DNA of 64,000 bases from Chitinophaga cymbidii (GCF_007992715.1 NZ_BKAU01000005.1:868001-932000), one strand, 5' to 3'; numbered from the stretch's first letter, positions 25,656 through 35,251 are shown. Notes: generated by a model not told the origin, from the letters alone. Numbers and translations are program-made.

Positions 25656-26008
25656 CGGGCGGTGTTGAAGATATGCACCATCCAGAACAGCGCCAGCGCC
25701 AGGAAAACAATGATCAGCGCCACCACGGCGATGTAGAGATAAAAGTTCACCTTCCTTTTTTTGTGCGTTTTCCGGCGGAGCTGCTGCAAAATGTTCCACT
25801 TGGCCTGCCGCAGCCACGCGGGGATCTGTTCTTTCTGACGGATCGCCATCAACCCTTCCACTGCTTCACTGCACATTTCACAGTCGGCCAGATGCGCTTC
25901 CACCTTGTGCCGCTCTTCAGGGCTCAGCTGGTCCTGCACATACGCCATCAGCTGCTCCTGGGAGGGGCAGGCTGTTTCCGTGAATATGTCAGAAAATTGT
26001 TCGTTCAT
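25652..26008 (-). CDS. Membrane anti-sigma factor with ZAS domain
   Basis: The 118-aa product has a zinc-type anti-sigma domain (H-x3-C-x2-C in KVEAHLADCEMCSEAV, about residues 38-53) and one membrane helix near the C-terminus (about 92-114, YIAVVALIIVFLALALFW). It should hold the ECF sigma factor encoded 23 bp upstream at the inner membrane. The periplasmic part is very short, so the signal would be sensed through a partner or through the membrane. Confidence 0.85.
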   Translation of the reverse strand: MNEQFSDIFTETACPSQEQLMAYVQDQLSPEERHKVEAHLADCEMCSEAVEGLMAIRQKEQIPAWLRQAKWNILQQLRRKTHKKRKVNFYLYIAVVALIIVFLALALFWMVHIFNTAR

Positions 26009-26031
26009 AATATTGCATTCGCTAATGCAAG

Positions 26032-26598
26032 TTAGCGTTTATTTTTACTGTACTTTTCCAATAATAGCTTCAGGTTGCGTTTTCCGTTCTGGATGTAGCT
26101 TTTTACCTGCAGCAACGTATATCCCGTGATGTCCGCCACTTCCTGGTATGATTTCTTTTCCAGGTAGAACAACCGCACGCAGGCGCCCTGCTCCGCATTC
26201 AGCTGGTCCATGGCGAGTTGCATGTTTTCCAGCATCACGTCTTTCCGCACATGCGCCGAATGATCTTCCTGCTCGGCGGCTTCGGGCATGTGGCTTTCCT
26301 TCAGCTCTACGTCCTTATGATGCCGCAGCTGCATCAGGCAATGATTGCGCGCTACCTGGTAGATCCAGGCTTTGAAAAAGATCACATCGTGTTTATGAAT
26401 GTCAGACAGCACCTTCAGGAAGATCTGCTGCACACTGTCCCGCGCGTCTTCTTCATTCTTCAGGTATTTCATGCATAAACCCAGCAGCAGGATGGCATAA
26501 CGGTCGAACAGTATGCCGATCCAGTCGCTGTTGCCATCGGTTTTATACCGTTGCAGCAAGTCCTGGTCCGTATAATTTTGATCGCTCGGAGAATTCAC
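26032..26598 (-). CDS. ECF RNA polymerase sigma factor
   Basis: The 188-aa product has region 2 (GILFDRYAILLLGLCMKYL, EEDARDSVQQIFLKVL, FFKAWIYQVARNHCL) and region 4 (LNAEQGACVRLFYLEKKSY, VADITGYTLLQVKSYIQNG). It directs polymerase to an unknown regulon and is paired with the ZAS anti-sigma factor downstream (23 bp apart). A second sigma/anti-sigma-like module follows immediately upstream in the same orientation. Confidence 0.92.
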   Translation of the reverse strand: MNSPSDQNYTDQDLLQRYKTDGNSDWIGILFDRYAILLLGLCMKYLKNEEDARDSVQQIFLKVLSDIHKHDVIFFKAWIYQVARNHCLMQLRHHKDVELKESHMPEAAEQEDHSAHVRKDVMLENMQLAMDQLNAEQGACVRLFYLEKKSYQEVADITGYTLLQVKSYIQNGKRNLKLLLEKYSKNKR

Positions 26599-26665
26599 GG
26601 TGTAAAGTTAGCGTTCTGCATTAAAAGATGCGTACGCAGAGGGATTCCATAAATGCGAAGTATAA

Positions 26666-27733
26666 TTAATTCATATTGTCCAGCTGCGCCTGCGCCTTGT
26701 CTTTCATATTGCCTTCCATCTTCACGATCTCCTTCAGCAAACGGCGGGCTTTACCGTTCTGGCCTTTTACGCGGTAGCAAAGGGCGAGCTGGTATTTGGC
26801 GCGCTCGGAATATTTGTAGTTGCTGGAAAGTTTTCTGAACTGGTCGATCGCTTCGTTGATATTGCCCTGCTGCTGGTACTGCATGGCGGCGCGGAATAAG
26901 GATTCATCGCCGGAAACAGTGGGTGTTGACGGTTTGGGCGTTTCTTTTTCCTTTTCTTTTTCCTCGGCCGGTTCGGGCGCCGGCTCTTTGGGCTTCTCTT
27001 CCTTAGCAGCTACTTTGGGCGGCTCTTTTTGCGCGGTATCCGGTGTTTTGGGTGCGGGCGGCGGTGTTTTTGCCACGGTACGTGCAGCCGTGTCCGTTGG
27101 TGGCTTGTGTTTGATGGTGTCTTTTATAATTTTTTTCACTGCCGCGGCGGAATCATTCCGCAGCGGAGTTGCTTTCCTAATCGTATCCCTATGCGCCACA
27201 GCGGCGACGGGGGCGCGGCTGATGCCCGGTTTTCCTGTGGGTTCTTCATGATAGTTGCTGTCCATATGCACGGCCGGCGTCTGCAATGCCACAGCATCGG
27301 AGGCTTTCGCCGGCAATATCATCAGCGCGGGGCGGTTCTTCAGGTGCTGCCGCAATAAAAAGACGCTGCCGCCGCCGATCACAATGAACATGACCACCCA
27401 GAAGGAGGAGAGCAGGCCGTCTTTTGCGCGGGCGTATTGCTGCGTGCGGTGCTGCTTCTTTTGCACTTTGGGCGGCGGTGCATATTCCCGGTGTAAAAAG
27501 TTGCTCAGCTCGGTGCTGTACCGTTCAAACGGCTCATGATGGCGCAGGTCCTGCAAGGCCAGCACGGCGGCGCAGCAGAGGTCGCAATCCACGAGGTGCT
27601 GCTCTACGAGGTGTTTTTCCACTTCCGTCATATTGCCTTGCACGTAACGGGGAAGCTGGTCCCTGTTCATGCAGCGAACGGGTGTAAAGATCTTGAAGAT
27701 CCTTTCCTGTCTGTTGTTGGGATGATTGTTCAT
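26666..27733 (-). CDS. Anti-sigma-like membrane protein with C-terminal TPR
   Basis: The 355-aa product starts with a ZAS-like zinc motif (HLVDCDLCCAAV, H-x3-C-x2-C, about residues 45-56). It has a membrane helix (about 112-130), a long Pro/Lys/Glu-rich linker (about 170-275) and a C-terminal TPR region (about 275-350: GDESLFRAAMQYQQQGNINE, AKYQLALCYRVKGQNGKAR) in the periplasm. It is the likely partner of the sigma factor encoded just upstream, with which it overlaps by 4 bp (ATGA). The TPR end could bind a periplasmic ligand. It reads MNNHPNNRQ from ATG 27733; ATG 27670 is an alternative. Confidence 0.82.
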   Translation of the reverse strand: MNNHPNNRQERIFKIFTPVRCMNRDQLPRYVQGNMTEVEKHLVEQHLVDCDLCCAAVLALQDLRHHEPFERYSTELSNFLHREYAPPPKVQKKQHRTQQYARAKDGLLSSFWVVMFIVIGGGSVFLLRQHLKNRPALMILPAKASDAVALQTPAVHMDSNYHEEPTGKPGISRAPVAAVAHRDTIRKATPLRNDSAAAVKKIIKDTIKHKPPTDTAARTVAKTPPPAPKTPDTAQKEPPKVAAKEEKPKEPAPEPAEEKEKEKETPKPSTPTVSGDESLFRAAMQYQQQGNINEAIDQFRKLSSNYKYSERAKYQLALCYRVKGQNGKARRLLKEIVKMEGNMKDKAQAQLDNMN

Positions 27734-28293
27734 AAGCCAGGTCCATCAATTTGCGCGGCAAGTTTCTTTTTGGCTTTACTTAACTGATTCCTGATCTTCT
27801 CTGCCGTACTGTTATGAATACGCGCCAGTTCGCGGAGCGAATGGTGCTCAATGTAAAATTGTGTGATCAGTTTCCGCTCTGTGGCATCGAGCTTTTCCAG
27901 CGCTGCTTCCAGCTGCCGGGCGAGTGTTTCCCTTTCTATCGGGTTGGTGCCGGCATGCTCTACGCGGGCTTCCAGGTGCTGAACGGCCTGCGCGTGGCGT
28001 GGTTCGTAGGGCGTGGTATGCAAAGCGCTGCCGGTGGCAAAATAATTCAATACCAGTGTGTGAACGGCCTGGTTAACTTTGCCGTACAGGAACTGGAAAC
28101 GGGCATATAACTGTTGGGTAATGGCCGGGAATACAACTTCGGCCCGTTGTTCCTGGTTCAGCCGGGGAAGGCAGGCAGCAACGAGCAGGTGACTGTACCG
28201 GTCCAGCAGCACACCGGCCGCTTCACGGTCTTCCAGCTTCCTGATACGGTACAGCAATTCTTTGTCACTCAGGTTATTTAGCAAAAGGTGCAT
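27730..28293 (-). CDS. ECF-like sigma factor
   Basis: The 187-aa product has a sigma region 2-like start (LSDKELLYRIRKLEDREAA, LLDRYSHLLVAAC) and a clear region 4 (EKLDATERKLITQFYIEHHS, LRELARIHNSTAEKIRNQL). Region 2 is weaker than in the neighbouring sigma factor, so core-binding affinity may be altered. It is translationally coupled to the anti-sigma/TPR gene. It belongs to the divergent sigma-like proteins common in Bacteroidota. Confidence 0.75.
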   Translation of the reverse strand: MHLLLNNLSDKELLYRIRKLEDREAAGVLLDRYSHLLVAACLPRLNQEQRAEVVFPAITQQLYARFQFLYGKVNQAVHTLVLNYFATGSALHTTPYEPRHAQAVQHLEARVEHAGTNPIERETLARQLEAALEKLDATERKLITQFYIEHHSLRELARIHNSTAEKIRNQLSKAKKKLAAQIDGPGL

Positions 28294-28367
28294 AAGCCTT
28301 ATTAATTATATTTACACATCCGGGTAGTAAAAGTTCGATGCCGGTTCATATTATTTAAACAATTAAC

Positions 28368-29129
28368 ATGCCATTTGCAATCACAGTCGTGCCGGTGATG
28401 CCCCTCCGGGCGGAACCGGCCCATAAAAGCGAAATGATCTCCCAGGCGTTGTTCGGGGAATGCGTTGAAACCGAGGAGGTTAATGCGGATGGTTGGGTGA
28501 AGGTCAAATTACAGTTTGATGGATATGAGGGCTGGGCCACGGCTTCGCACCTGGAAACCATTACGTTGGAGCAGTTTGAAGCGCCGGCCACGCACATGGC
28601 TACGCAATGGGCATCCCGGTTGACCGTAAATGGCCAGCCGATGTATATTCCCTATGGCTGCCTGCTGAAAATGGGAGCGGGGCCCTGGGGGAATGTAAAG
28701 GTGACGGGAGAAACGGGCATTGAGCCTTTTGCGGCGCCTCATTCGCCGCGGACGGCCTGGCGGGCCATTGCGCATACCTTCCTGAATACGCCTTATTTAT
28801 GGGGCGGGAAATCGGTGTTCGGGATTGACTGTTCCGGATTTACCCAATCCGTGTATAAAATCCTCGGTATCCCTTTACTGCGCGACGCTTACCAGCAGGC
28901 GACGCAGGGTGAAACGGTGTCCCTCCTGCAGGAGGCCGCGCCGGGCGACCTGGCGTTCTTCGATAACGAGGCGGGCAGGATCACGCATGTGGGATTGATG
29001 CTGAGCGATCACGAGATCATCCACGCCGCCGGAAAAGTGAGGATAGACCCGATCGATCATCTCGGCATTATGAATGCCGATACCGGCCAGCGGACGCACA
29101 AGCTGCGCATCATCAAAAGAATGTTATAA
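28368..29129 (+). CDS. NlpC/P60 peptidoglycan hydrolase with SH3 domain
   Basis: The 253-aa product has an N-terminal bacterial SH3 domain (about 5-65: VVPVMPLRAEPAHKSEMIS, LFGECVE, GWVKVKL, GYEGWAT). A linker and a C-terminal NlpC/P60 domain (about 130-250) follow, with Cys in GIDCSGFTQSVYK, His in HVGLMLSDHEI and downstream HAAGKV. It resembles the dipeptidyl-peptidase VI family that cuts gamma-D-Glu-diamino acid bonds in murein peptides. No signal peptide is apparent, so it probably acts on cytoplasmic recycling peptides, as in Bacillus YkfC-like enzymes. Confidence 0.92.
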   Translation: MPFAITVVPVMPLRAEPAHKSEMISQALFGECVETEEVNADGWVKVKLQFDGYEGWATASHLETITLEQFEAPATHMATQWASRLTVNGQPMYIPYGCLLKMGAGPWGNVKVTGETGIEPFAAPHSPRTAWRAIAHTFLNTPYLWGGKSVFGIDCSGFTQSVYKILGIPLLRDAYQQATQGETVSLLQEAAPGDLAFFDNEAGRITHVGLMLSDHEIIHAAGKVRIDPIDHLGIMNADTGQRTHKLRIIKRML

Positions 29130-29165
29130 AAGAATGCTTAATCTGTCTTCATCCGGTATCCGGAT

Positions 29166-29200
29166 AAAAAGAGGCTGACCGCTGGATGTGGTCAGCCTCT
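29166..29200 (-). terminator. Rho-independent terminator of ppa
   Basis: Perfect 11-bp arms AGAGGCTGACC (29170-29180) and GGTCAGCCTCT (29190-29200) have a 9-base loop. Read leftward the stem is followed by TTTTT. It lies between the convergent NlpC/P60 gene and ppa. Confidence 0.9.
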
Positions 29201-29258
29201 GATGTTGATGCTCCCGCCTTCCTGCCACGATGCGGCCGGCTGGCAAGGTAGTGAAAGG

Positions 29259-29801
29259 TCATTGCTGACCGCCAAATGTCTTGTTATACAGCTCAAAGCT
29301 TTCCAGGATGATCCTTTCCGCTACGGCCTTGTTCTGGAACTCCGCTACTTTCACGGTCTTGTTTTCCAGTTTCTTGTATTCCTCGAAGAAGTGACGCATT
29401 TCATGAATGAAGTGCGGCGGCAGTTCGGAGATGTCGTTGATGTGGTTCACGCTCATGTCGTGCGCGGCCACGGCAATGATCTTGTCGTCCGCTTCCCCGC
29501 TGTCGATCATCTGCATCACGCCGATCACCTTGGCGTCCATGATACAAAGCGGCACACAGTCTATCTGGGAAAGGATGAGAATGTCCAGCGGATCATGGTC
29601 ATCGCAATATGTTTTCGGAATGAATCCGTAGTTGGCCGGATAATACACGGAAGAATACAGTACCCTGTCCAGTTTCAGCAGGCCGCTTTCCTTGTCCAGT
29701 TCATATTTCGCACGGGAGCCTTTCGGTATCTCTATGATGCCGGTTACTTCGTGGGGAACGTTCTCACCGGGACTAACGCTGTGCCATGGGTTTGTTGTCA
29801 T
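29259..29801 (-). CDS. ppa: Inorganic pyrophosphatase (family I)
   Basis: The 180-aa soluble enzyme hydrolyses pyrophosphate and drives biosynthesis. Family I motifs are present: [35 protein letters not shown] with the metal-binding Asp cluster, and [12 protein letters not shown]. Length matches bacterial hexameric enzymes. It is a single gene followed by a strong terminator. Confidence 0.97.
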   Translation of the reverse strand: MTTNPWHSVSPGENVPHEVTGIIEIPKGSRAKYELDKESGLLKLDRVLYSSVYYPANYGFIPKTYCDDHDPLDILILSQIDCVPLCIMDAKVIGVMQMIDSGEADDKIIAVAAHDMSVNHINDISELPPHFIHEMRHFFEEYKKLENKTVKVAEFQNKAVAERIILESFELYNKTFGGQQ

Positions 29802-29880
29802 AACTAAATACTTGATTTTTACGCTAAAGGCGCAAAATTAAGGAACAAACACGTAATACCTGTAAAAATGTGAAAAGGCG

Positions 29881-30366
29881 TTACTGAACGGGTATGGAAT
29901 CGGGCAGCATGCTGCTGGAATCCGTGACGGCTCCGGGGGCCATGGACTTCATGTCTATTCCGGGCGGCGCTACATATGTAGGGAGGATGCTTTCAAGTGT
30001 CAGGGATATTTTCCAGTTTCCGCTTTCTTTAACCAGCTGCAGGGTTTCCTGTTGCTTCGCCGAGGAGTTCAGGATGGTAACGGTCGCTTTGTCACCTTCC
30101 TCTGCATGGTCCACTACTTCCAGCTTGGCGTTCTTGATCTTTTCACGTTCGTTCTCGTTGCGCTTGCCGTCGAAAATGGAATATAGCAGGATGACCTGTT
30201 GCGATTCCTTGGTGGCGTATTCTTTAGCACGCTCGAAGTTCGATTCCTGTATGGCGTGCATAAATTCCAGTGCAACCTCTTGTGGCTCAGGTCTCTTTTT
30301 ACAGCTGATCGTGAAAAATAATCCGGATACGCACATCAAATATACAATTCGCCTGTAATAGCTCAT
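29881..30366 (-). CDS. DUF4878 lipoprotein
   Basis: The 161-aa product has a lipoprotein signal ending in LFFTISC (Cys22), then a DUF4878 domain (about 28-125: EVALEFMHAIQESNFERAKEYA, ESGNWKISL), a cone-shaped NTF2-like fold. A Ser/Pro/Met-rich tail follows. It is exported and anchored; function unknown. It lies alone between ppa and phoH. Confidence 0.85.
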   Translation of the reverse strand: MSYYRRIVYLMCVSGLFFTISCKKRPEPQEVALEFMHAIQESNFERAKEYATKESQQVILLYSIFDGKRNENEREKIKNAKLEVVDHAEEGDKATVTILNSSAKQQETLQLVKESGNWKISLTLESILPTYVAPPGIDMKSMAPGAVTDSSSMLPDSIPVQ

Positions 30367-30457
30367 GTGGTTGATAGGTTAAAGTTATAGTGTCATTAAC
30401 AAAATTAACAGGAATCATTTAATTGCGCAACTTACAATAATGGCTGTTAAGATCGTG

Positions 30458-31420
30458 TTAATTGTGATCTTCGCTGGCCGCGTCGTAAGCCTTGATGATG
30501 GCTTTCACCAGGCGGTGGCGCACTACGTCTTCTTCATCCAGTTCGAGGTAGCCGATGCCGTCTATATTCCGGAGAATACGTGTTGCGCGGCCTAATCCGC
30601 TTTTCTGGTTTTTCGGAAGGTCGATCTGCGTCAGGTCGCCTGTGATGATGGCCTTTGCAGATGCGCCGATCCTCGTGAGGAACATTTTCATCTGCAGGTC
30701 CGTGGAGTTCTGCGCTTCATCCAGGAGAATGAACGCATTGTCCAGCGTACGGCCACGCATATATGCCAAAGGAGCTATTTCAATAATGCGGTTGGTCATG
30801 AAATAATTGAGCTTGTCCGCCGGGATCATATCGTCCAGCGCATCGTAAAGCGGACGGAGGTAAGGGTCGATCTTCTCCTTGAGGTCGCCGGGCAGGAAAC
30901 CCAGGCTTTCGCCGGCTTCCACCGCGGGGCGGGTAAGGATGATCTTTCTCACGGCCTTGTTCTTCAGCGCCCTTACGGCCAGGGCCACTGCGGTGTAGGT
31001 TTTACCCGTACCTGCCGGCCCGATCGCAAAAACGATATCATTCTTGTCCGCCAGCGCCACCATTTTCTTCTGGTTGGCCGTTTTCGCCCGTACGGTGCGC
31101 CCGTTGGGGCCGAATACCAGCACTTCATTGGGGTTGCGGTCCTGGAAATGATCGATGCCGATGCCTTCTTCTTCGCCCAGTATCTGCTCAAAATAATTTT
31201 CGGTAAGATGGCCGTTCCTTTCCAGGTAACTCACGATCTGCCCGATCTTCTCTTTTGCGGTGGCCACTTCTTCCGGTGCGCCGGACAGCTTCAGCTGCGT
31301 GCCCCGGGATAAGATCTTTAATAATGGGAACTTCTTTTTCAATAAGTCCAGCTTTCCGTTATTCACCCCGAAAAACTCAATGGGGTTCACGCTATCAAGG
31401 TTAATGATCGATTCTGTCAA
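30458..31420 (-). CDS. phoH: PhoH-family ATPase
   Basis: The 320-aa product has an N-terminal KH-like segment (about 15-75) and the PhoH P-loop domain: Walker A GPAGTGKTYTAVALA (about 137-151), VEAGESLGFLPGDL, Walker B AFILLDEAQNS and ITGDLTQIDLP. PhoH-like proteins are predicted RNA helicases or nucleoside triphosphate-driven RNA-processing factors, often near ybeY. No ybeY is nearby here. The gene stands 84 bp downstream of purE on the same strand. Confidence 0.95.
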   Translation of the reverse strand: MTESIINLDSVNPIEFFGVNNGKLDLLKKKFPLLKILSRGTQLKLSGAPEEVATAKEKIGQIVSYLERNGHLTENYFEQILGEEEGIGIDHFQDRNPNEVLVFGPNGRTVRAKTANQKKMVALADKNDIVFAIGPAGTGKTYTAVALAVRALKNKAVRKIILTRPAVEAGESLGFLPGDLKEKIDPYLRPLYDALDDMIPADKLNYFMTNRIIEIAPLAYMRGRTLDNAFILLDEAQNSTDLQMKMFLTRIGASAKAIITGDLTQIDLPKNQKSGLGRATRILRNIDGIGYLELDEEDVVRHRLVKAIIKAYDAASEDHN

Positions 31421-31504
31421 TGCGGTTCGATTTATGATTTCTGCATTTCGGACTGGACTTCAAATGAGGACCGGCCGTTGCCCGCCGGTCCCCGTTCGCA
31501 TGTC

Positions 31505-31960
31505 TTAGATCCGGTATCCGTTCTGTTTGAACGCTTCTACACGTTCTGCTGTTTTTTTGTTGCTCAGCGCAATGATCCTTGCCGCCAGGATGGCTGCATT
31601 GCGGGCGCCGGCCTTGCCTACCGCCAGGGTGCCTACCGGCAGCCCCGCGGGCATCTGTACGATGGAATAGAGAGCGTCTATACCGCCGGGCAGGCCGCCG
31701 TCCAGGGGCACACCCAGTACAGGTAGGGATGTGTAGGCGGACACAACGCCGGGTAAGGCTGCCGCCATACCAGCTGCTGCAATAATCACACCATAACCCT
31801 GCGGCTGTGCGTTGATCACCAGCTCTCTCACCTTGTCGGGATTCCGGTGCGCGGAAGCCACGATCAGGTCGCTTTCAATATCAAAGAACTGTAAATACGT
31901 TTGAGATTCCTGCATCACCGGCTTGTCGCTCTCGGAGCCCATGAGAATTAATACTTTCAT
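31505..31960 (-). CDS. purE: N5-carboxyaminoimidazole ribonucleotide mutase
   Basis: The 151-aa enzyme of class I PurE converts N5-CAIR to CAIR in purine synthesis. Key motifs are MGSESDKPVM (about 7-16), ASAHRNPDKV (class I histidine), and the PVLGVPLDGGLPGGIDAL active-site loop. The partner PurK is not in the window. Adjacent phoH downstream could share its transcript. Confidence 0.97.
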   Translation of the reverse strand: MKVLILMGSESDKPVMQESQTYLQFFDIESDLIVASAHRNPDKVRELVINAQPQGYGVIIAAAGMAAALPGVVSAYTSLPVLGVPLDGGLPGGIDALYSIVQMPAGLPVGTLAVGKAGARNAAILAARIIALSNKKTAERVEAFKQNGYRI

Positions 31961-32139
31961 CCTGCGATTTGATTTTTAATCTACTATAGTTTAACGTTAA
32001 AAAGAAACTATTTGTTTCGTGGTTCAAAGATATTTAAAAGTAGTCACCCTACCGCATGAATGCCCATGTGAATTTTTTATGATCTGCCCGATATCCCTGT
32101 TTACCATGATAATAGCAATAAATTGTATAATATAATGAG

Positions 32140-32147
32140 TACATTTG
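32140..32147 (+). promoter_or_regulatory. Candidate -7 element of the histidine kinase gene
   Basis: TACATTTG is a perfect TAnnTTTG and lies 37 bp upstream of ATG 32185. No good -33 TTG is seen 19-21 bp away. Confidence 0.4.
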
Positions 32148-32184
32148 ACGGATCGCAACCGCCTATGCCAAATTGAACCGTCTA

Positions 32185-34809
32185 ATGAACAATGCTTTGC
32201 TGAACCAGGTGGTCGAAGCCTTCCCGGATGCGGTAGCAGTGTTTGACACCGACCTCAGGTTCGTATCCTGCAACCGGGTTTTCGCGGCAGATCATATCCG
32301 GTACCTGGGCACTGAAATGAAGCCGGGAGACAGTATGTACAAGCTTTGCGAAGCCTGTTGTCCCGAACTTTTACAGCAATCCCTCTACAACTGGGAGCGC
32401 GCCATCGCCGGCGAACGCCTTACCTTCGCCGTGGCCGTAGGTGAGCCGCCCGTGCATTTCCAGATCAGCCTCAGCCCCCTCTTTAACGAGCAGCAGGTGC
32501 AGGAGGCCGTGATCATGGTATGCCGCAACATCCAGCCGGAGCTGGATGCCCGCGAGAACGAACGCTTCTTCCGGAGCGTGCTCGAAAACCTGCCCGTCGG
32601 CCTCCAGCAGTTCTCGCCGGACGGCTGGAGCAGGGATATCAACGAAATGCAGCGCCAGATACTTGGGGAAACCCATCCCGCCGTCAATAACCTTCCTTAT
32701 AATGTGCATGAAGACCCGATCAACCGGCGCAGCGGCCTGAACGAGCTGCTGGGAGAGGTGGTGCGCCGGAAAGCGCCGGTGAAAAAGGAAATGCTCCTGA
32801 AATACAAGGAAGAGAAGGAGGAAGGACAGGACGTGACCCGCCTCGTGCCGCTTTACTACGAGGGTACCGGCTTCCCGGTGATGGGCATGAACGGCGAGAT
32901 CGCCTACCTGTTCCTTATCCTCAGCGAGATCACCGAAAAGAAGCTGGCGCAGATCAGCCTTGAAAAAAGCGAGCGCCTGCTGTACAACATCGTGGAAAAT
33001 CTTCCCGTTGGATATATCCAGTTCGATAACTTCGGCTTCATCCACCGCGTGAACCAGACGCAGCGCCGGTTCTTCGCCCATTCCGGGCTGGAAGAGCAGC
33101 CGGAAGCTTATAATATGATCAGCGATCCTTTCGCCCGCCTGTTTGACATGGAGGAGCTTTTCATGCAGGTTTTGCAAAAAGGCAAAATGATGCGGGCGGA
33201 GAAAAAGCTGGAATTTGAAATGGACATCGCCGGCGGCAAAATGAACCGCGAGGTTTTCCTGGACGTGACCATGTTCCCGGTGGAAGACCCGGTGGATAAA
33301 GACCAGATCGTGGTGGCGCTGGTGAACGATATCACCGAAAAGAAAAGACAGGAGCTGGAGAACGCCAAGGCACAGGAGTTCCTGCTGCAAACGGGTGAAA
33401 CGGGCAAGATCGGGGGCTGGGAATACGATATGACCACCGGCCTCCTGCGCTGGAGCGCGCAGACCTACAAGATCCATGAGCTGCCGCCTTTTGCCACCAT
33501 CACCCTCGAAAAGGCGCTGAGCTTTTACACCCACGAGTCCCGCAAGAAAGTGAGCCAGGCCGTGAACGCCTGTATTGAACGGGGCAAGGCGTTCGACCTG
33601 CCGGTATCGCTGAACACGGCGCGGAACAACCTGCTGCAGGTGCGCGCCATCGGCAAGCCGGAGTACCGCAATGGCCGCATCGTGCGGTTATATGGGGTGA
33701 TACAGGACGTAACGGAACAGTTCAAGATACGCGACCAGCTGACCCGCAATACGGAGCTGATGCGGCTTTTCTTTGATACGATAGACATGGGGTATGCGGT
33801 GATGGACAAGGACGGCAAGGTGAACTTCATCAACCGCAAGGCGCAGGAGATCGTAGATCACGGCAAGGTGATCGGCAAGAACATCTTCGAGGTGTTCCCC
33901 ATGCTGGAAGGCTCTACCTTCCATGCCCGCGTGCGGCAGTGCATGCAGCTGCAGGCGCCGGTTTCGTTTTCATATTACCTTCCCGCGCCGGACAAATGGT
34001 ACGAGTTCCTGCTGGCGCCGATGCAGGACGGCAATATTTCCATCTTCACCCGCAACATCACGGACAGTAAAAAGATGCAGCGGGAGCTGAGAAAGGCGAA
34101 CGACCAGCTGTCTTCCCTCAACAAATACCTCGTCAACCAGAACAAGCAGCTGGAAGACTTCGCGCATATCACCTCCCACAACCTCCGCGCGCCGATCGCC
34201 AACCTGAAAGCGCTGATGCAGATCATGAACGAAACGGACAGCGAGGAAGAAAAGGAGCTGTACAACAGCATGTTCCAGGAGGTGATCCGGAATATCGACG
34301 AAACGCTGAACGACCTGATCGAGATCGTGCAGATACGGAAAGACCTCAACGTGGAGCGGGAGCGCCTTTCCTTTGAAGAACGCCTGCAGAAGGTGAAAGA
34401 CATTCTTTTTGTGGATATCGAAACGAGCGGCATTGAGGTGATAACGGATTTCGGGGAGGCGCCGGACATTGTGTACCCGCGTATTTACCTGGACAGCCTG
34501 CTGCAAAACCTGCTCACCAACGCGATCAAATACCGCCGGCCGGGCATCCGCCCGAGCATGCGCTTCCGGAGCCGCCTGGAAGATGGCGCGGTGGTGCTGA
34601 CGGCGGAGGATAACGGGATAGGGATCGATATGGAGCGGTATGGCGCCAAGCTTTTCGGGTTCAGAAAAACATTTCACAAGAATAAAGACGCCAAAGGCAT
34701 CGGCCTGTATATCACCAAAAGCCAGATCGAAGCGATGGGCGGAAGTATACAGGCGGAAAGCCATATAGGTACAGGAACCAAATTTATCATTACCTTCAGC
34801 CCCGAATAA
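32185..34809 (+). CDS. Multi-PAS sensor histidine kinase
   Basis: The 874-aa soluble kinase has about five PAS domains in a row (near 8-110, 120-250, 255-385, 390-510, 520-640), with no membrane helix, so it senses an internal signal. A dimerisation helix follows, with phospho-acceptor His665 in FAHITSHNLRAPIANL, and an ATPase domain (LLQNLLTNAIKYRRP as N-box, DNGIGIDM as G1 box, GIGLYITKSQIEAMGGS as G2). ATG 32185 is preferred to TTG 32173. The response regulator gene starts 6 bp later, so they form a two-component pair. The signal is unknown. Confidence 0.92.
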   Translation: MNNALLNQVVEAFPDAVAVFDTDLRFVSCNRVFAADHIRYLGTEMKPGDSMYKLCEACCPELLQQSLYNWERAIAGERLTFAVAVGEPPVHFQISLSPLFNEQQVQEAVIMVCRNIQPELDARENERFFRSVLENLPVGLQQFSPDGWSRDINEMQRQILGETHPAVNNLPYNVHEDPINRRSGLNELLGEVVRRKAPVKKEMLLKYKEEKEEGQDVTRLVPLYYEGTGFPVMGMNGEIAYLFLILSEITEKKLAQISLEKSERLLYNIVENLPVGYIQFDNFGFIHRVNQTQRRFFAHSGLEEQPEAYNMISDPFARLFDMEELFMQVLQKGKMMRAEKKLEFEMDIAGGKMNREVFLDVTMFPVEDPVDKDQIVVALVNDITEKKRQELENAKAQEFLLQTGETGKIGGWEYDMTTGLLRWSAQTYKIHELPPFATITLEKALSFYTHESRKKVSQAVNACIERGKAFDLPVSLNTARNNLLQVRAIGKPEYRNGRIVRLYGVIQDVTEQFKIRDQLTRNTELMRLFFDTIDMGYAVMDKDGKVNFINRKAQEIVDHGKVIGKNIFEVFPMLEGSTFHARVRQCMQLQAPVSFSYYLPAPDKWYEFLLAPMQDGNISIFTRNITDSKKMQRELRKANDQLSSLNKYLVNQNKQLEDFAHITSHNLRAPIANLKALMQIMNETDSEEEKELYNSMFQEVIRNIDETLNDLIEIVQIRKDLNVERERLSFEERLQKVKDILFVDIETSGIEVITDFGEAPDIVYPRIYLDSLLQNLLTNAIKYRRPGIRPSMRFRSRLEDGAVVLTAEDNGIGIDMERYGAKLFGFRKTFHKNKDAKGIGLYITKSQIEAMGGSIQAESHIGTGTKFIITFSPE

Positions 34810-34815
34810 CAAACT

Positions 34816-35208
34816 ATGAAGCCGTTGCATTCGATCTTTATAGTCGACGACGATCCCATTCACCAGCAGATCACACAGATCATGCTGGACAGATTGAGCA
34901 TCTCTAATGACGTAACCAAATTCTCCGACGCACAAGACGTGCTCGAACATCTCCGCACCCATACCAATGATGCGGCAGCTTTGCCGGACGTGATCCTGCT
35001 GGACCTTAACATGCCTATTATGGACGGTTGGGAGTTCCTGGAAGCATTCTCGCTCCTGCGGCCGCAATTGTGCAAAGACATTAAAGTCTATGTGCTCACA
35101 TCATCGATCGATGATACGGACAAGGAAAGGGTGAACAAATTCGATTTCGTGGCGGGGTATCTTACCAAGCCGCTGACGAACGATGTGATCATGAAACTGG
35201 GACGATAA
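34816..35208 (+). CDS. Single-domain response regulator
   Basis: The 130-aa product is a CheY-like receiver: acidic pair in FIVDDDPIHQQ (about 9-19), phospho-acceptor Asp in VILLDLNMPIMDGWEF (about 60), conserved Thr/Ser in YVLTSSIDD (about 92-100) and Lys in AGYLTKPL (about 118). No output domain is present, so it acts by protein contact. It is encoded 6 bp after its probable kinase. Confidence 0.93.
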   Translation: MKPLHSIFIVDDDPIHQQITQIMLDRLSISNDVTKFSDAQDVLEHLRTHTNDAAALPDVILLDLNMPIMDGWEFLEAFSLLRPQLCKDIKVYVLTSSIDDTDKERVNKFDFVAGYLTKPLTNDVIMKLGR

Positions 35209-35251
35209 AACCGGGGTGTGCTGCCGCTGGCGTTTAACGGGCGGGCGGCTG

